Origin: Mugil cephalus
Lineage: Eukaryota; Chordata; Actinopteri; Mugiliformes; Mugilidae
Length of the DNA stretch: 64,000 nt
Direction of reading: 5' to 3'
NCBI RefSeq assembly: GCF_022458985.1
Contig: NC_061775.1
Location: forward strand, 28,160,819 to 28,224,818
A program made the translations under genes and the position numbers. This document shows positions 23,448 through 40,004 of the stretch, piece after piece (within the stretch, counting starts at the first letter, position 1; each line of letters starts with the position of its first letter). The notes beneath the pieces were generated by a model. It was not told where the DNA came from, searched no databases, and saw only the letters and a list, made by a program, of their open reading frames with translations.

Positions 23448-24870
23448 GATCCTGAAACTAGCCCAAACTAAAACACAAAACTGTATATCTGAAGTTACAT
23501 CTAATAACAGTAGAATAAAGGGATGTTTGTTGTAATTTGAATTTTAGAAGAAAATGCTGAGCTTCAGCTTTTGTTTTCGATCTAAATATCCGTTAATGTT
23601 TTAAATAGATATCCCAAAGCCTGTTTGGTTTGTTCTGGTAACACTTAACTGACTCTTTAACTTAACTTTAACTCTAGTGAATAAATAGTGCTACTGTCCT
23701 GGTAATACTTTATGCATCTTAATCATCTCTCTACAGACTTTGAACGCTAAACAGAAGCATTAAGTGGCTGATGGATCTTGAAGATGTTTTACAATCAATC
23801 CAACCAATCAGAGACACATCTAGTTGGAAACTAACTCAGAGGTATATCACTACCATTACTCTTTTGTCCATCACAACATCAAGCCCCGCCCCAAAATGAT
23901 CTGATTGGCCCTGCAGGTCTTTGCAGAATCAGTTCCCAATGTAGACACTCCAGATAAAATTGGTCATAATCTTAAAATGAACTTCTTTCACCTTTGGAAT
24001 GGTCTTGAATGAGGGATATCTATTGAACGTCATCTATGATTTAATTCTGTAATTCTGACGTTGAAACCACAGAACATCCTTCATTAATGTTTGTTTTTTT
24101 TCCTGTAAATTTACTCAAACTTTTCGAGATTGGAAAACATATTCCAGATTTAACATATGCAAACATAAAGTTCGGTTTTCAAATGAAGGACAAAAAAACT
24201 GAATTTGTGAATAACTAATTTAATTCTTTTGGCAAAATACTGATTTCTAAAAACCACCTAATGTTTAATGCATATCTAAATGAGATAATATTACATAAAA
24301 GACGTGTAAAATGTTGTAGCATGAAGGAAGCCTGACATCTTTATGAATATTTATGTACCTTAATTCCTGATCGACAACTTGTCTGTGTTTTTTCTTTTCT
24401 TTTCTGTTTGCTGTTAATTGTACTTATGTTCATATACCTCTGATGTGCTGCTCAGTTATTTATTTCTCATATAATCTCCTAATGTTGTTATTTAAGTCTA
24501 AACATTTAATTATCCACAACACAAAAGTAGAAAAGGTGTGAAGTAGCTGATTTTCTATGACCTGGACCACAACGATATTTGTTATTTCATCTGATGAATT
24601 TCTGAAAAATAAAAGTAAACATGGTCATTTTGAAGAGACTATTTAATGATGACTCAGGGTCTTTACTTATAACACACACATCAGAATCTGTTCATAATAA
24701 ACTCACTTTCTCTCCCTCAGATACTAAAGTCATCCTTGGGAAAATGGGAAAGTATTATTTGAATTTTTTTTGTCCAAGGAAGTTCTAGAGAGTGGATTCA
24801 ACTCACTGTACATGTTTGTGAGGAATTTTACAGAATTAAATTGACTAGTTAATTAAAATCATTTTTGTTT
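23448..24870. other. IFIT copy 6 3' flank and spacer
   Basis: Poly(A) signal at 23514, then array spacer ('aagccccgccccaaaatgatctg', also at 13604 and 49800). From about 24640 it matches the region before copy 3. No gene seen. Confidence 0.55.
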
Positions 24871-24871
24871 T

Positions 24872-25573
24872 TTGTTTCCATTTTTTAAACCTGAAACTCA
24901 GGCTGCAATGACAGTTACATATTTAAACCAGCAGGTGTCGCTACAGGGAAACTCCACCCTGTGTTACTACAGGGATCTCAGGAGATGCCAAAAAAGAAAT
25001 CCAAGATGGCGGAATAAACACCACAGCAAAGATCAGTGGTATGGAGGAACAACTCTGTCATAATTAAAAAATATTGAATAAAGAAATGAGTGAATAAAAA
25101 ATACCTACATATAAGCCATAAATACTATTTATTTATTCATTTCTTTATGTATTTATGAACTCATCCTCATCAGCATTACATTTTTTTGTGCATGCTGAAG
25201 TGTTTGCATCAATAATAATTTTTTTAATTATGGCAGAGTTGGGCCTCCATACTGTAGGCTGTCCAGTGATTTATTAATCAACATTTAATATTTAACTAAA
25301 GGGTTAAAATATTACAGACACGAATGAGAAGCATCAAGCTTCCTGCTCGGCATATTTTTAGTTTTTTTCTTCCAGATTGACTGGGATCTTGTTCTTTCAT
25401 AGGTATTTCTTTCATTCAGCTTCTAAAAAAGTCTCAAGTCTTGATCTGTTTGTGAGCATCTCGGTGCTCAGCACTGTGCCAAAAGAAAAAAGCGTCTGGA
25501 TCTAGATGAGCTCTGGAACAACAACAATAACGACAACAACAACAGAGACGTTACTATTGACAGGAACAGCTGG
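24872..25573 (+). promoter_or_regulatory. Promoter and 5' UTR of IFIT copy 7, split by a MITE
   Basis: Nearly the same as the copy 3 promoter, including the block at 24890-25030 and the MITE at the same site. TATA-like TTCTAAAAAAG is at 25421-25431. An upstream ATG at 25506 opens a 23-codon frame whose TGA (25575-25577) overlaps the main ATG. Confidence 0.5.
25042..25249. mobile_element. MITE, shortened sister of 7749-8031
   Basis: Same inverted ends and TA flanks, 208 bp, with an internal loss relative to the 283-bp copy. It sits at the same place in the promoter, so the insertion came before the duplication of copies 3 and 7. Confidence 0.75.
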
Positions 25574-28376
25574 ATGATGAGGTGAGGAGCTTCTTCTTTA
25601 ATTCATTACTGTTTGTTCCACACACATTAAACTCAAGGCCTCCAAGATCATAGTTTATATTCATCAGAATAGACCTGCAGGTATTTTGCGTGCGCACCGT
25701 TGATACTACAAATCCCAGACTGCATTGCGACAAGCTGAACCTTTGGCATCAGGCAGGTGAGTCAACGGTTGACCCATAAAAGCTCAAGCCATAGTCATGA
25801 AAGCGCTAAATTGCCATAAGAGTATTATATGGAAGAGTATTAATGCCACCCATGAAAAAAAATGATTAAGCCCTAACACTCTTCCATATGATACCACTGG
25901 TTTGAACATAGTCTTTATTGTCGACATTATACTTTGACTTTTTTTTTTATCTTGCTCAGTATCTACTCTTTGGGTTCTTAATCTACAAGTTACCATCACT
26001 TTTTAAACTTCCTCAAGTGTCTTGATCCACTGGACGGCGCTGGGTTTATCAATACAGAACGAGGTTATTATGGCCCAGAAGTTTAACACCACATGTCAGT
26101 TTCTGTTTATTATCTCCTCTTTTGAGCGCTGACGTTCTCACTACATGCTGATCTGTTGACATATCACATGATGGTGGTGACCAACGCTGCACGTTAAATT
26201 ATCTGACGTTTCATCGAGTTGTTTTCTTTTTGCTCAGGTCACTGGTGGGATGAGGCGGGGAGGCGAGGAGACAGAGGGGGTGTTACCCACAGAGATTTTT
26301 CCTGTTTAAACCTCAATTTCCCACTAGTCTATCAGAACTGAAGAAGCTACTCAGATGAGTGGCGACACGTCTTCAAGAAATTCTACCAGTTGGCTTTATT
26401 CAACGCCTTTTGGAATAATGTGGCTACTTGTGCAAAGCAAAATCACACTCCCACAACATCACCTGCAGCGTCCCGTCTTCTCCCTCTACATGCTTCCCCT
26501 TGGTAAGGCCATTAGCAGACTTGGTATATCATGGTATTATCCAACTCTGTCCTACCTTCACCCCGTCAGATGCAGAGAAGCTCGTCCACACCTTTCTCTC
26601 CTCCAGGCTGTACTATTGTAATGATCTCCTCATCGGGATCTCTGGCAAAAACATCCAAAGCCTTCAATACATCCAGAACAGCACTGCCAGGATCCTGATG
26701 AGGGTGCACAAACACGATTACATCTCCCTCATCCTACAAGGTTTCTCTCCTCACCCACCAGTGCATTCATGGACATGTCCCCCCTTACCTACAGGAACTC
26801 CTCAAACCCAAGACCTCCGCATATACCCCATGTTCTGCAACCACAAACACCCTCCAAGTCCCCAGAACCAAGCTCCTGTCGTAGTTATTCTTTATTTACT
26901 CTCGTTTCTCTTATTTGCTTCCTTATTTCAGTGTCAACAGTTCATCTCCTCATCTACTACTGCCTCTTTATGCAGTTCACTACTTTTTAGAGCAGATTAT
27001 TTTAACATTATTCTTGTTTTTAATGTTTTTCCATCAGTGCTGCTGAGACTAAGTCGACCCTGGAGTCCAGACTGGACGCCCTGCAGAGCCACTTCACCTG
27101 GGACCTGGTCTTTGGAAAGTCCATCCTTGTCCGTCTCAGGGACAAACTGAAGGACATCGGTACTGATGAAAGAAACTTCTGGCTGGGTCATGTTTACAAC
27201 CTGCAGGGGTTTGTCCACTATCACATGGGATTAGTTGAAGAGGCCCGGAGTTTCCTCAGCAAGGCCACCGAGGCTTTCCATCAGATTAGGAAGGGGGACT
27301 CAGATGAGGGTCCCTGGGTGTTGGTGAACTATGGGAACCTGGCTTGGCTGCACCACTACCTGGGTGAGGATGAGGAGAGTGAGTCTTACCTGTCAAAGGT
27401 GGACGCCCTCATGAAGGAGTACCCATCTCCATCCGAGGACGAGCTCCACCCAGAGGTCTACGCTGAAAAGGCCTGGACCCTGCTGCACTTTGACAAAGAC
27501 GAGAAGAAACAAGCTGCAGATTATTTCCAGAGAGCCATCAGGATGCAGCCGGACATGGTGGAGTGGCAGACCAGCTACGTCCTGGGGTTGGTGAACTGGT
27601 TCAACCACAAGATGATTCTGAGCGCCGACATCTTGGTGAAACTGCGAACAGCGTTGGAAAAGGATCCAGAGAACCCGTATCTCGCCGTTGAATGTCTCAG
27701 GCAAAAGGCAAAGGAAGGAGAAGACATAGAGGAGATAAAGGATGAAGCTCGTGAGCTGGCTGAAAAAACTTTAATGAATCCTGTTGGCAGCTACAGTGGC
27801 ATGAAAGCAATACTGAGGCTCTACAAGGATTTCATCTCCTACGATGACGCCATTAATCTGGCAGAGGAGGCTCTGAGGAAGCATCCAGACGATCGCTACC
27901 TGAAGAGGTGTGCAGCGCTCTGCTACAGATGGAGGATCATTTATTTGAAAGACACACTCCCAAGGAAAAGCATGATGGACAGAGCCATCGATCTCCACAG
28001 GGATGTGATCTCACTTTACCCCGACTCTTTTCTGGTGAAGAAGATCGACCTCGCCAGCATCTATGCCAAATCAAGTGAGGGCATGCGCAAAGCGGAGCAG
28101 ATCTACCAGGAGCTGCTGGAGGAGCACATGGAGGACTTAGATAAACAGATGCTCTACAACCGCTATGCCAAATACTTGTTCTATGACCGCAATGAACGTA
28201 GCATGTCGATAGATTATCTCATGAAGTCGGCAGAGATACCTCACCAGGGCTTCTACCGTAAGAACAGCATCAAAGACTTGGAGAGTATCCTAAAACGAGG
28301 AAAGAACCGACGGTGCAACGACATCAAGGAGTTTCTGAAAAACCTGCAGGACTATGATCCTGTTCAAGCTTTCTAA
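25574..28376 (+). CDS. ifit: IFIT copy 7
   Basis: Exon 1 is 25574-25581 and exon 2 is 27038-28376, giving 448 residues. It stops right after DPVQAF. It has GPWVLVNYGN where others have GPWLLVNYGN, and HFDKDEKK shared with copy 8. Its middle patch equals copy 5, while from ITYLKD-type codons (about 27940) to the stop it is almost identical to copy 9, and this identity runs on through the 3' flank. AATAAA is at 28432-28437. The intron (1.46 kb) contains a + strand LINE fragment. Confidence 0.93.
25705..25728 (+). promoter_or_regulatory. ZNF143/SBF-type motif in intron 1 of copy 7
   Basis: ACTACAAATCCCAGACTGCA plus TTGC, about 125 bp after exon 1. Confidence 0.5.
26440..26890 (+). mobile_element. 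LINE 3' coding fragment
   Basis: + strand reading gives FTPSDAEKLVHTFLSSRLYY, then CNDLLIGISGKNIQSLQYIQ and NSTARILMRVHKHDYISLIL, the C-terminal domain after the palm of fish L2/Rex-type reverse transcriptases. Just before it FSLYMLPLGKAISRLGIS remains from the GSVLGPLLFSLY block, so the middle of the palm is deleted. Confidence 0.75.
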
Positions 28377-29365
28377 CTGCACCACTTAAAAAAAAAATCT
28401 GTATAGTTGAATCAAAATCTAATAACAGTAGAATAAATGGGATGTGTTTGGTTTGAATTTTAGATGAAAATATTGAGCTATCATTAAAAGCTTACTAAAC
28501 AGTTTGCAGCTGATACAAAAAAATCCTGGAGACGGTTTCAGTCATATCTCTCTCTAAAAAACCTAACACTAAACAGGAGCATTAACTGGTTGACGTTTCT
28601 TAAAGATGTTTCAAAGTCATCTATACAACATCTTCATTTAAAATAAAATACGTCAGCATTGAGTCTGAATACTACGAGATTATTTTCTCATTTCTAATTT
28701 TCCAGAAGTTTCCAAAAAGAACAACATCTCATAATGTTATTATTTGAATCAAAACATTTGAAGTAAAATTAAAATCATATTGATCCACATTCAAATCTAC
28801 ATCACAATAAAATGTGAACAAAGTGAAAAGCTAAGATAAAGTAGCTGCATGATTTACAGCGACCTGGATAAGTTTCAAGAAAGTCTTGACTGATGAATCT
28901 GGGTCTTTATCTACAATGCACACACCACAATCTCCTGATAATGAACTCACTTTCCCTTCCCTCAGACCCTGAAGTAATTCTCTGGGAAAATGGGAAAGAA
29001 TTATTTGATTTTTTTGTCTAAGTAAGTTAATTTTTACCAAATCTGAACAAATATAATAATTACAAGATCTAGAAAAATAATTTCTCCAAAATTTGGAAAC
29101 CGACAAAGAGTGACTTTACCTTTTTGTGAGGAATTTTACAGGATTAAATTCGTTAATTAATTAAAAGCATAACAAAAATGTCAATTTGAACTATTTTTTC
29201 TTTACATTTTTAAATCCCAATAACATCTTAATGGGCAGTCCTTGTCAATAAAACATTCTCTCTGTTTTGCATCATGTAATAAATTTCTGCAGGTAAGTAA
29301 CTGTGCCTTTAAATCAGGTCTTCCTGTTTCAGTGATGTGTTTTATTCTTTTGGTTTCCTTTCATC
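28377..29365. other. IFIT copy 7 3' flank and spacer
   Basis: Nearly identical to 38746-39734 behind copy 9; only scattered substitutions and small indels are visible. No gene seen. Confidence 0.65.
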
Positions 29366-29635
29366 CAAATCGAAACTGGCTGCAACGGCACGAACGAGAA
29401 GCCTCGAACTTCCTGCCTGGTGTTTTTGTTTTTTTCTTCTTCTTTCTTTGCCAGATTGACTCAGATCTTGTTCTTTCATTGATCTTTCTTTCATTCGGCT
29501 TCTAAAAAAGTCTGAAGCCTTGATCTGTTCGTGTGCATCTTGGTGGTCAGCGCTGCATCAAAAGAAAAACCCGTCTGGATGCAGATGAGCTCTACAACAA
29601 CAGACAGAGACGATACTATTGACAGGAAGAGCTGG
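29366..29635 (+). promoter_or_regulatory. Promoter and 5' UTR of IFIT copy 8
   Basis: CAAATCGAAACT at 29366-29377 (ISRE-like), TATA-like TTCTAAAAAAG at 29500-29510. An upstream ATG at 29579 is in frame with the main start (19 extra residues). Nearly identical to the copy 10 promoter. Confidence 0.6.
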
Positions 29636-34309
<4,674 letters not shown>

Positions 34310-34933
34310 ACTTTTAATGGAACCATCCCAAACAAAGGCTTTGCACTATGTAAATAAACTGTATACTTGCATTAACGCCTGATTATGGAAGAATAAATGG
34401 GATGTTTGTAGTAAGTTGAGTTTTAGATGAAAATGTTGAGTTTCGGCTTTTGTTTTAGATCCAAACGTCCAGTTAATATTTTAAATAGATATCTAAAAGT
34501 CTGTTTCTTTTCTTCTTTTTTTTTTTTAACTTAACTTTAACTCTTTGTTTCTTGAAGACGTTTCTCAATCAACCTTATCCAGGGCCGATATTTGCCTAAG
34601 AACAATCAGATGCTTCACCCACCCAGTGTTTGTGAATTAGCTTCCAGGTTATCACAGGTGTGTCGTTCTCTGTCCAGTCAGATCAGTTAAATATCATCAG
34701 ATATTAAAGAACAATTTAAAGCCTCAGCACTTGTCTGAATACTAATAACAGATAATTTACTAATTTTTAAATTTCCAAAAGTTCCTGAAGATATCTAATG
34801 TTATCTGAATCTAAATATCTTAATTAATATTAAAATCATATAAATCTAAATTTAAATCTACAACCCAATAAAATGTGAACAAAGTGAAAAGGTGTGAAGT
34901 AGCTGTATGATTCCCTGTGACCTGGACCACAGT
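34310..34933. other. IFIT copy 8 3' flank and spacer
   Basis: Poly(A) signal at 34392 and array spacer matching parts of 2930-3060. No gene seen. Confidence 0.5.
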
Positions 34934-35489
34934 CAGTGCGTTTACACGCAGAGTTTAATGGAGCTTTGCTCTAAACTCTACTTTCTGACTACAGTCCTTG
35001 TCCCAGTTTACATGCAGCGCAAGAAAATATAATAACTGTCCTCCTCCACACTAGGGGGCGATACGTGTCTTTTCAGCGGGTTAACACCACATTAATACGG
35101 CTCGATTTCCGGTTGACCTATTACGCGATATAATTAACTAGAGTCGTTCATGTGTCAGACATTTAAACAACAACCAGACGGATAATAGAACATTTTTAAT
35201 CTTGTACGTAATGTTTGCGCTTCTTCTGGTGCAGGTAAGATCCGCGCTGTCCCTCAGACGGCTCCGTTTCTCTTCTTCTTCTTCTTCTTCTTCTTCTTCT
35301 TCTTCTTCTTCTCTTCTTCTTCTTCTGTGATCGGCTTCTTGGATGTTTTTGTTCCGGGGTCACACGGCAGCACAGCGATGATGGAGCATGCGCACACGAT
35401 GAAAACTCTGATTCAATCGCATTATCTGGGCGTCTCAATCAGATAATGAGAACTCTGACTTTAATCGGAGTAACGTGTTAACATGCACT
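34934..35489. mobile_element. ~555-bp MITE-like element
   Basis: Left end AGTGCGTTTACACGC and right end GTGTTAACATGCACTTAA form an imperfect inverted pair of a type common in fish (AGTGCGTTTACATGCACTTA). The inside has a (TTC)n run at 35270-35328 and no real ORF. It lies upstream of the copy 9 promoter. Confidence 0.55.
35270..35328. repeat. (TTC)n microsatellite
   Basis: About 19 TTC units with one interruption, inside the MITE-like element. Confidence 0.9.
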
Positions 35490-35870
35490 TAAGTTCTCCT
35501 GTTATTGTACGATTAAGACAATAATTTGTTTTATTAGACAATTATTTTATGACATCTAAACACATATAATAATTACAAGGTCTTAAAAAAGAACTTCTCC
35601 AACCATTGAGATTGACAAAGACTAACTGTACTTTTTTGTGAAGAATTTTACAGCATTAAATTGGTTTTTAATTAAAACCATGAAGAAGAAAAAAATCAAA
35701 TTTTGCTTTTTTTTCACATTTTTAAACTGAAAAAATAAAATAAAGACAATATGTAAATAATCCCAATAATACCTTAATGTCAATTGTGTCATTGTCAATA
35801 AAATATTCTCTCTGTTTTGCATCATGTAATAAATTTCTGCAGGTAAGAAACTGCGCCTTTAAATCAGGTG

Positions 35871-36184
35871 TTTCTGTTTCAGTGATGTGTTTTCATTCTT
35901 CAGGTTTCATCCAAATCGAAACTCGACACGCAATGACAAGAACGAGGAACCTCAAACTTCCTGTTTGGTGTCATTTTTTCTGCCAGATTGACTCGGCTCT
36001 TGTTCTTTCATTGATCTTTCTTTCATTCGGGTTCTAAAAAAGTCTCCAGTCTCAATCTGTTCGTGTGCGTCTCCAAAAGAAAGCTGGCCAAAAGAAAAAA
36101 GCGTCTGGATCCACATGAGTTCACCTCATAACAACATTTACTACAACAACAGACAGAGACGTTACTATCGACAGGAACAGCTGG
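35871..36184 (+). promoter_or_regulatory. Promoter and 5' UTR of IFIT copy 9
   Basis: TTTCTGTTTC at 35871-35880 (exact reverse ISRE core), CAAATCGAAACT at 35912-35923, TATA-like TTCTAAAAAAG at 36032-36042. An upstream ATG at 36115 reads in the third frame through exon 1 and stops at the TGA in the exon 2 start (TGC TGC TGA). Confidence 0.6.
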
Positions 36185-38745
36185 ATGATGAGGTGAGGAG
36201 CTTCTTCTTTAAATCATTACTGTTTGTTCCACACATGTCAGAGTCAAGGCCTCCCAGGCAATAGTTTATAGTTTTCAGATTTGGCCCACAGGTATTTTGT
36301 GTGCTCACCATTGATACTACAAATCCCATACTGCATTTCAACAAGCATCGGGCAGGTGCGTCAATGAGCCCCATATTTCTGTATGAATGATTTCTGGTGA
36401 TACATCTGAGGTCCACCAGTAGCTGCCAGTCCCACACAGTGGCCAGGATGCCTGCAGATGTTTTTACAGCTGGTCTTGGCTGCTCTCCAGCTCTGGAGAT
36501 GATGGCTCGCTTGGGTTGGGCGGCTGTCGGAACACTTGGCACACTCGACTCCTGTAGCAATGGCTTCAGTAATGACTTTCAGAACCTGGTCAACCAGTTC
36601 TCAGCTTTTGCCACCTTTGGATGGCTTGAGTGTCTGTATTGCAATACTTCCCCTCTCGTTACTCTGAGTTCCTTTTCCAAAGACTTGAGTGACATTTGCA
36701 GTTTGGGCCCATAGAGTGTGATGCTGCTTAGACTTCTTGGAAGCCCCAGGCTTCTTTTTAGGTGGTTGCTGACCTTCCTCTCTAGGGTTTCCACTGTTAG
36801 GACTGGCACTTCATAGACGAGGGGTGGCCACAGGATCCTAGGAAAAATGTTGTGCTGGAAAAGCAAAGCTTTGATCTAATCTGGCAATGCTGACTTCAAC
36901 CATCTGTCCAGCTCAGTGCAGGTCGACTGGATAGATGTTGCATCCCTCAGGGTGCAATCAAACACCTTCCTTAAGCTCTTGAGAGGCTTCTCAGTGATGG
37001 TCGAGATTGTTGCACTTGCAACGCTGGATGACTTGTCATCCACTTTTCCTCTTAGCACCATTGATCTTGATTTGGCAGGTTTTAAGCGCATCTATGTCCA
37101 CTCCATCTCCATCTGCTTTTTAAAACCCTTTAGTATCCACCGACAGCCTTGGTCACTGTGTGGTCATCCATAAATTGATGGATGACTGATTGGTGGCAGC
37201 CGTTGCACGGACTACAGTCAGCTCTTTTTTGGGGTTCTCCTCCTTCTGAATCAAGAATGCTTCCATCTTCCATCTTTACTCCATTTCCAGTCTTACTTCC
37301 TTATTTCAGTGTCGTCAGTTCATCTCCTCATCTACTACTGCCTCTTTATGCTCTTCACTACGTTTTAGAGCAGATTATTTTAACATTATTCTTGTTTTTA
37401 ATGTTTTTCCATCAGTGCTACTGAGACTAAGTCAACCCTGGAGTCCAGACTGGACGCCCTGCAGAGCCACTTCACCTGGGACCTGGTCTTCGGCAGGTCC
37501 ATCCTTGTCCGTCTCAGGGACAAAGTGAAGGACATTGGCACAGATGAAAGAAACTTCTGGCTGGGTCATGTTTACAACCTGCAGGGGTTCGTCCACTATC
37601 ACATGGGATTAGCTGAAGAGGCCCGGAGTTTCCTCAGCAAGGCCACCGAGGCTTTCCATCAGATTAGGAAGGGGGACTCAGATGAGGGTCCCTGGTTGTT
37701 GGTGAACTATGGGAACCTGGCTTGGCTGCACCACTACCTGGGTGAGGATGAGGAGAGTGAGTCTTACCTGTCAAAGGTGGACGCCCTCATGAAGGAGTAC
37801 CCATCTCCATCCGAGGACGAGCTCCACCCAGAGGTCTACGCTGAAAAGGCCTGGACCCTGCTGAACTTTGGCAAAGACGAGAAGAAACAAGCTGCAGATT
37901 ATTTCCAGAGAGCCATCAGGATGCAGCCGGACATGATGGAGTGGCAGACCAGCTATGTCCTGGGGTTGGTGAGCGCCTCCAAGCATGAAAAGGGCCTGAG
38001 CACCATTGTCTTGGAGAAACTACGAGCAGCGAAGGAGAAGGATCCAGAGAACCTGTACCTCGCTGTCCAATGTCTTGAGCAAAAGGCAAAGGAAGGAGAA
38101 GACATAGAGGACGAAGCTCACAAGCTGGCAGAAAAGATTTTAATGAATCCTGTTGGCAGCTACAGTGGCATGAAAGCAATACTGAGGCTCTACAAGAAAC
38201 ACTTCTCCTACGATGACGCCATTATTCTGGCAGAGGAGGCTCTGAGGAAGCATCCAGACGATCGCTACCTGAAGAGGTGTGCAGCGCTCTGCTACAAATG
38301 GAGGATCATTTATTTGAAAGACACACTCCCAAGGAAAAGCATGATGGACAGAGCCATCGATCTCCACAGGGATGTGATCTCACTTTACCCCGACTCTTTT
38401 CTGGTGAAGAAGATCGACCTCGCCAGCATCTATGCCAAATCAAGTGAGGGTCTGCGCAAAGCGGAGCAGATCTACCAGGAGCTGCTGGAGGAGCACATGG
38501 AGGACTTAGATAAACAGATGCTCTACAACCGCTACGCCAAATACTTGTTCTATGACCGCAATGAACGTAGCATGTCGATAGATTATCTCATGAAGTCGGC
38601 AGAGATACCTCACCAGGGCTTCTACCGTAAGAACAGCATCAAAGACTTGGAGAGTATCCTAAAACGAGGAAAGAACCGACGGTGCAACGACATCAAGGAG
38701 TTTCTGGAAAACCTGCAGGACTATGATCCTGTTCAAGCTTTCTAA
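36185..38745 (+). CDS. ifit: IFIT copy 9
   Basis: Exon 1 is 36185-36192 and exon 2 is 37416-38745, giving 445 residues. Distinctive residues are TEKSTLES-type changes at the start (second Ala codon to Thr), FGRSILVRLRDKVKD, GLAEEARSF and DMMEWQTSY. The second half from about 38300 is almost identical to copy 7, and the KKHFSYDDAIILAEE patch equals copy 8. It ends DPVQAF. AATAAA is at 38800-38805. The 1.2-kb intron contains an antisense LINE fragment. Confidence 0.92.
36316..36339 (+). promoter_or_regulatory. ZNF143/SBF-type motif in intron 1 of copy 9 (weakened)
   Basis: ACTACAAATCCCATACTGCA plus TTTC: two changes from the array consensus, one in the CCCAG core, so binding is less likely here. 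Confidence 0.4.
36380..37170 (-). mobile_element. LINE fragment, C-terminal part
   Basis: Minus strand reads LKPAKSRSMVLRGKVDDKSS, ITEKPLKSLRKVFDCTLRDA, then FPRILWPPLVYEVPVLTVET and LGLPRSLSSITLYGPKLQMS. This order is that of a fish non-LTR element's thumb and C-terminal region (KxxKSRSLVL, ITEKPVKSLGK, PRxLWPLLVYEVP, LGLPRSLSS). Several frame breaks are present; the clade is left open. Confidence 0.7.
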
Positions 38746-39734
38746 CTGCACCACTTAAAAAAAAATCTGTATAGTTGAATCAAAATCTAATAACAGTAGA
38801 ATAAACGGGATGTGTTTGGTTTGAATTTTAGATGAAAATATTGAGCTATCATTAAAAGCTTACTAAACAGTTTGCAGCTGATACAAAAAAATCCTGGTGA
38901 TGGTTTCAGTCATATCTCTCTCTAAAAAACCTAACACTAAACAGGAGCATTAACTGGTTGACGTTTCTTAAAGATGTTTCAAAGTCATCTATACAACATC
39001 TTCATTTAAAATAAAATACGTCAGCATTGAGTCTGAATACTACGAGATTATTTTCTCATTTCTAATTTTCCAGAAGTTTCCAAAAAGAACAACATCTCAT
39101 AATGTTATTATTTGAATCAAAACATTTGAAGTAAAATTAAAATCATATTGATCCACATTCAAATCTACATCACAATAAAATGTGAACAAAGTGAAAAGGT
39201 AAGATAAAGTAGCTGCATGATTTACAGCGACCTGGATAAGTTTCGAGAAAGTCTTGACTGATGAATCTGGGTTTTTATCTACAATGCACACACCACAATC
39301 TCCTGATAATGAACTCACTTTCCCTTCCCTCAGACCCTGAAGTAATTCTCTGGGAAAATGGGAAAGAATTATTTGACTTTTTTGTCTAAGTAAGTTAATT
39401 TTTTACCAAATCTGAACAAATATAATAATTACAAGATCTAGAAAAATAATTTCTCCAAAATTTGGAAACCGACAAAGAGTGACTTTACCTTTTTGTGAGG
39501 AATTTTACAGGATTAAATTCGTTAATTAATTAAAAGCATAACAAAAATGTCAATTTGAACTAGTTTTTCTTTACATTTTTAAATCCCAATAACATCTTAA
39601 TGGGCAGTCCTTGTCAATAAAACATTCTCTCTGTTTTGCATCATGTAATAAATTTCTGCAGGTAAGTAACTGTGCCTTTAAATCAGGTCTTCCTGTTTCA
39701 GTGATGTGTTTTATTCTTTTGGTTTCCTTTCATC
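38746..39734. other. IFIT copy 9 3' flank and spacer
   Basis: Duplicate of 28377-29365. No gene seen. Confidence 0.65.
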
Positions 39735-40004
39735 CAAATCGAAACTGGCTGCAACGGCACGAACGAGAAGCTTCGAACTTCCTGCCTGGTGTTTTTGTTT
39801 TTTTCTTCTCCTTTCTTTGCCAGATTGACTCAGATCTTGTTCTTTCATTGATCTTTCTTTCATTCGGCTTCTAAAAAAGTCTGAAGCCTTGATCTGTTCG
39901 TGTGCATCTTGGTGGTCAGCGCTGCATCAAAAGAAAAACCCGTCTGGATGCAGATGAGCTCTACAACAACAGACAGAGACGATACTATTGACAGGAAGAG
40001 CTGG
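39735..40004 (+). promoter_or_regulatory. Promoter and 5' UTR of IFIT copy 10
   Basis: CAAATCGAAACT at 39735-39746 (ISRE-like), TTCTAAAAAAG at 39869-39879, in-frame upstream ATG at 39948. Almost identical to the copy 8 promoter. Confidence 0.6.
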
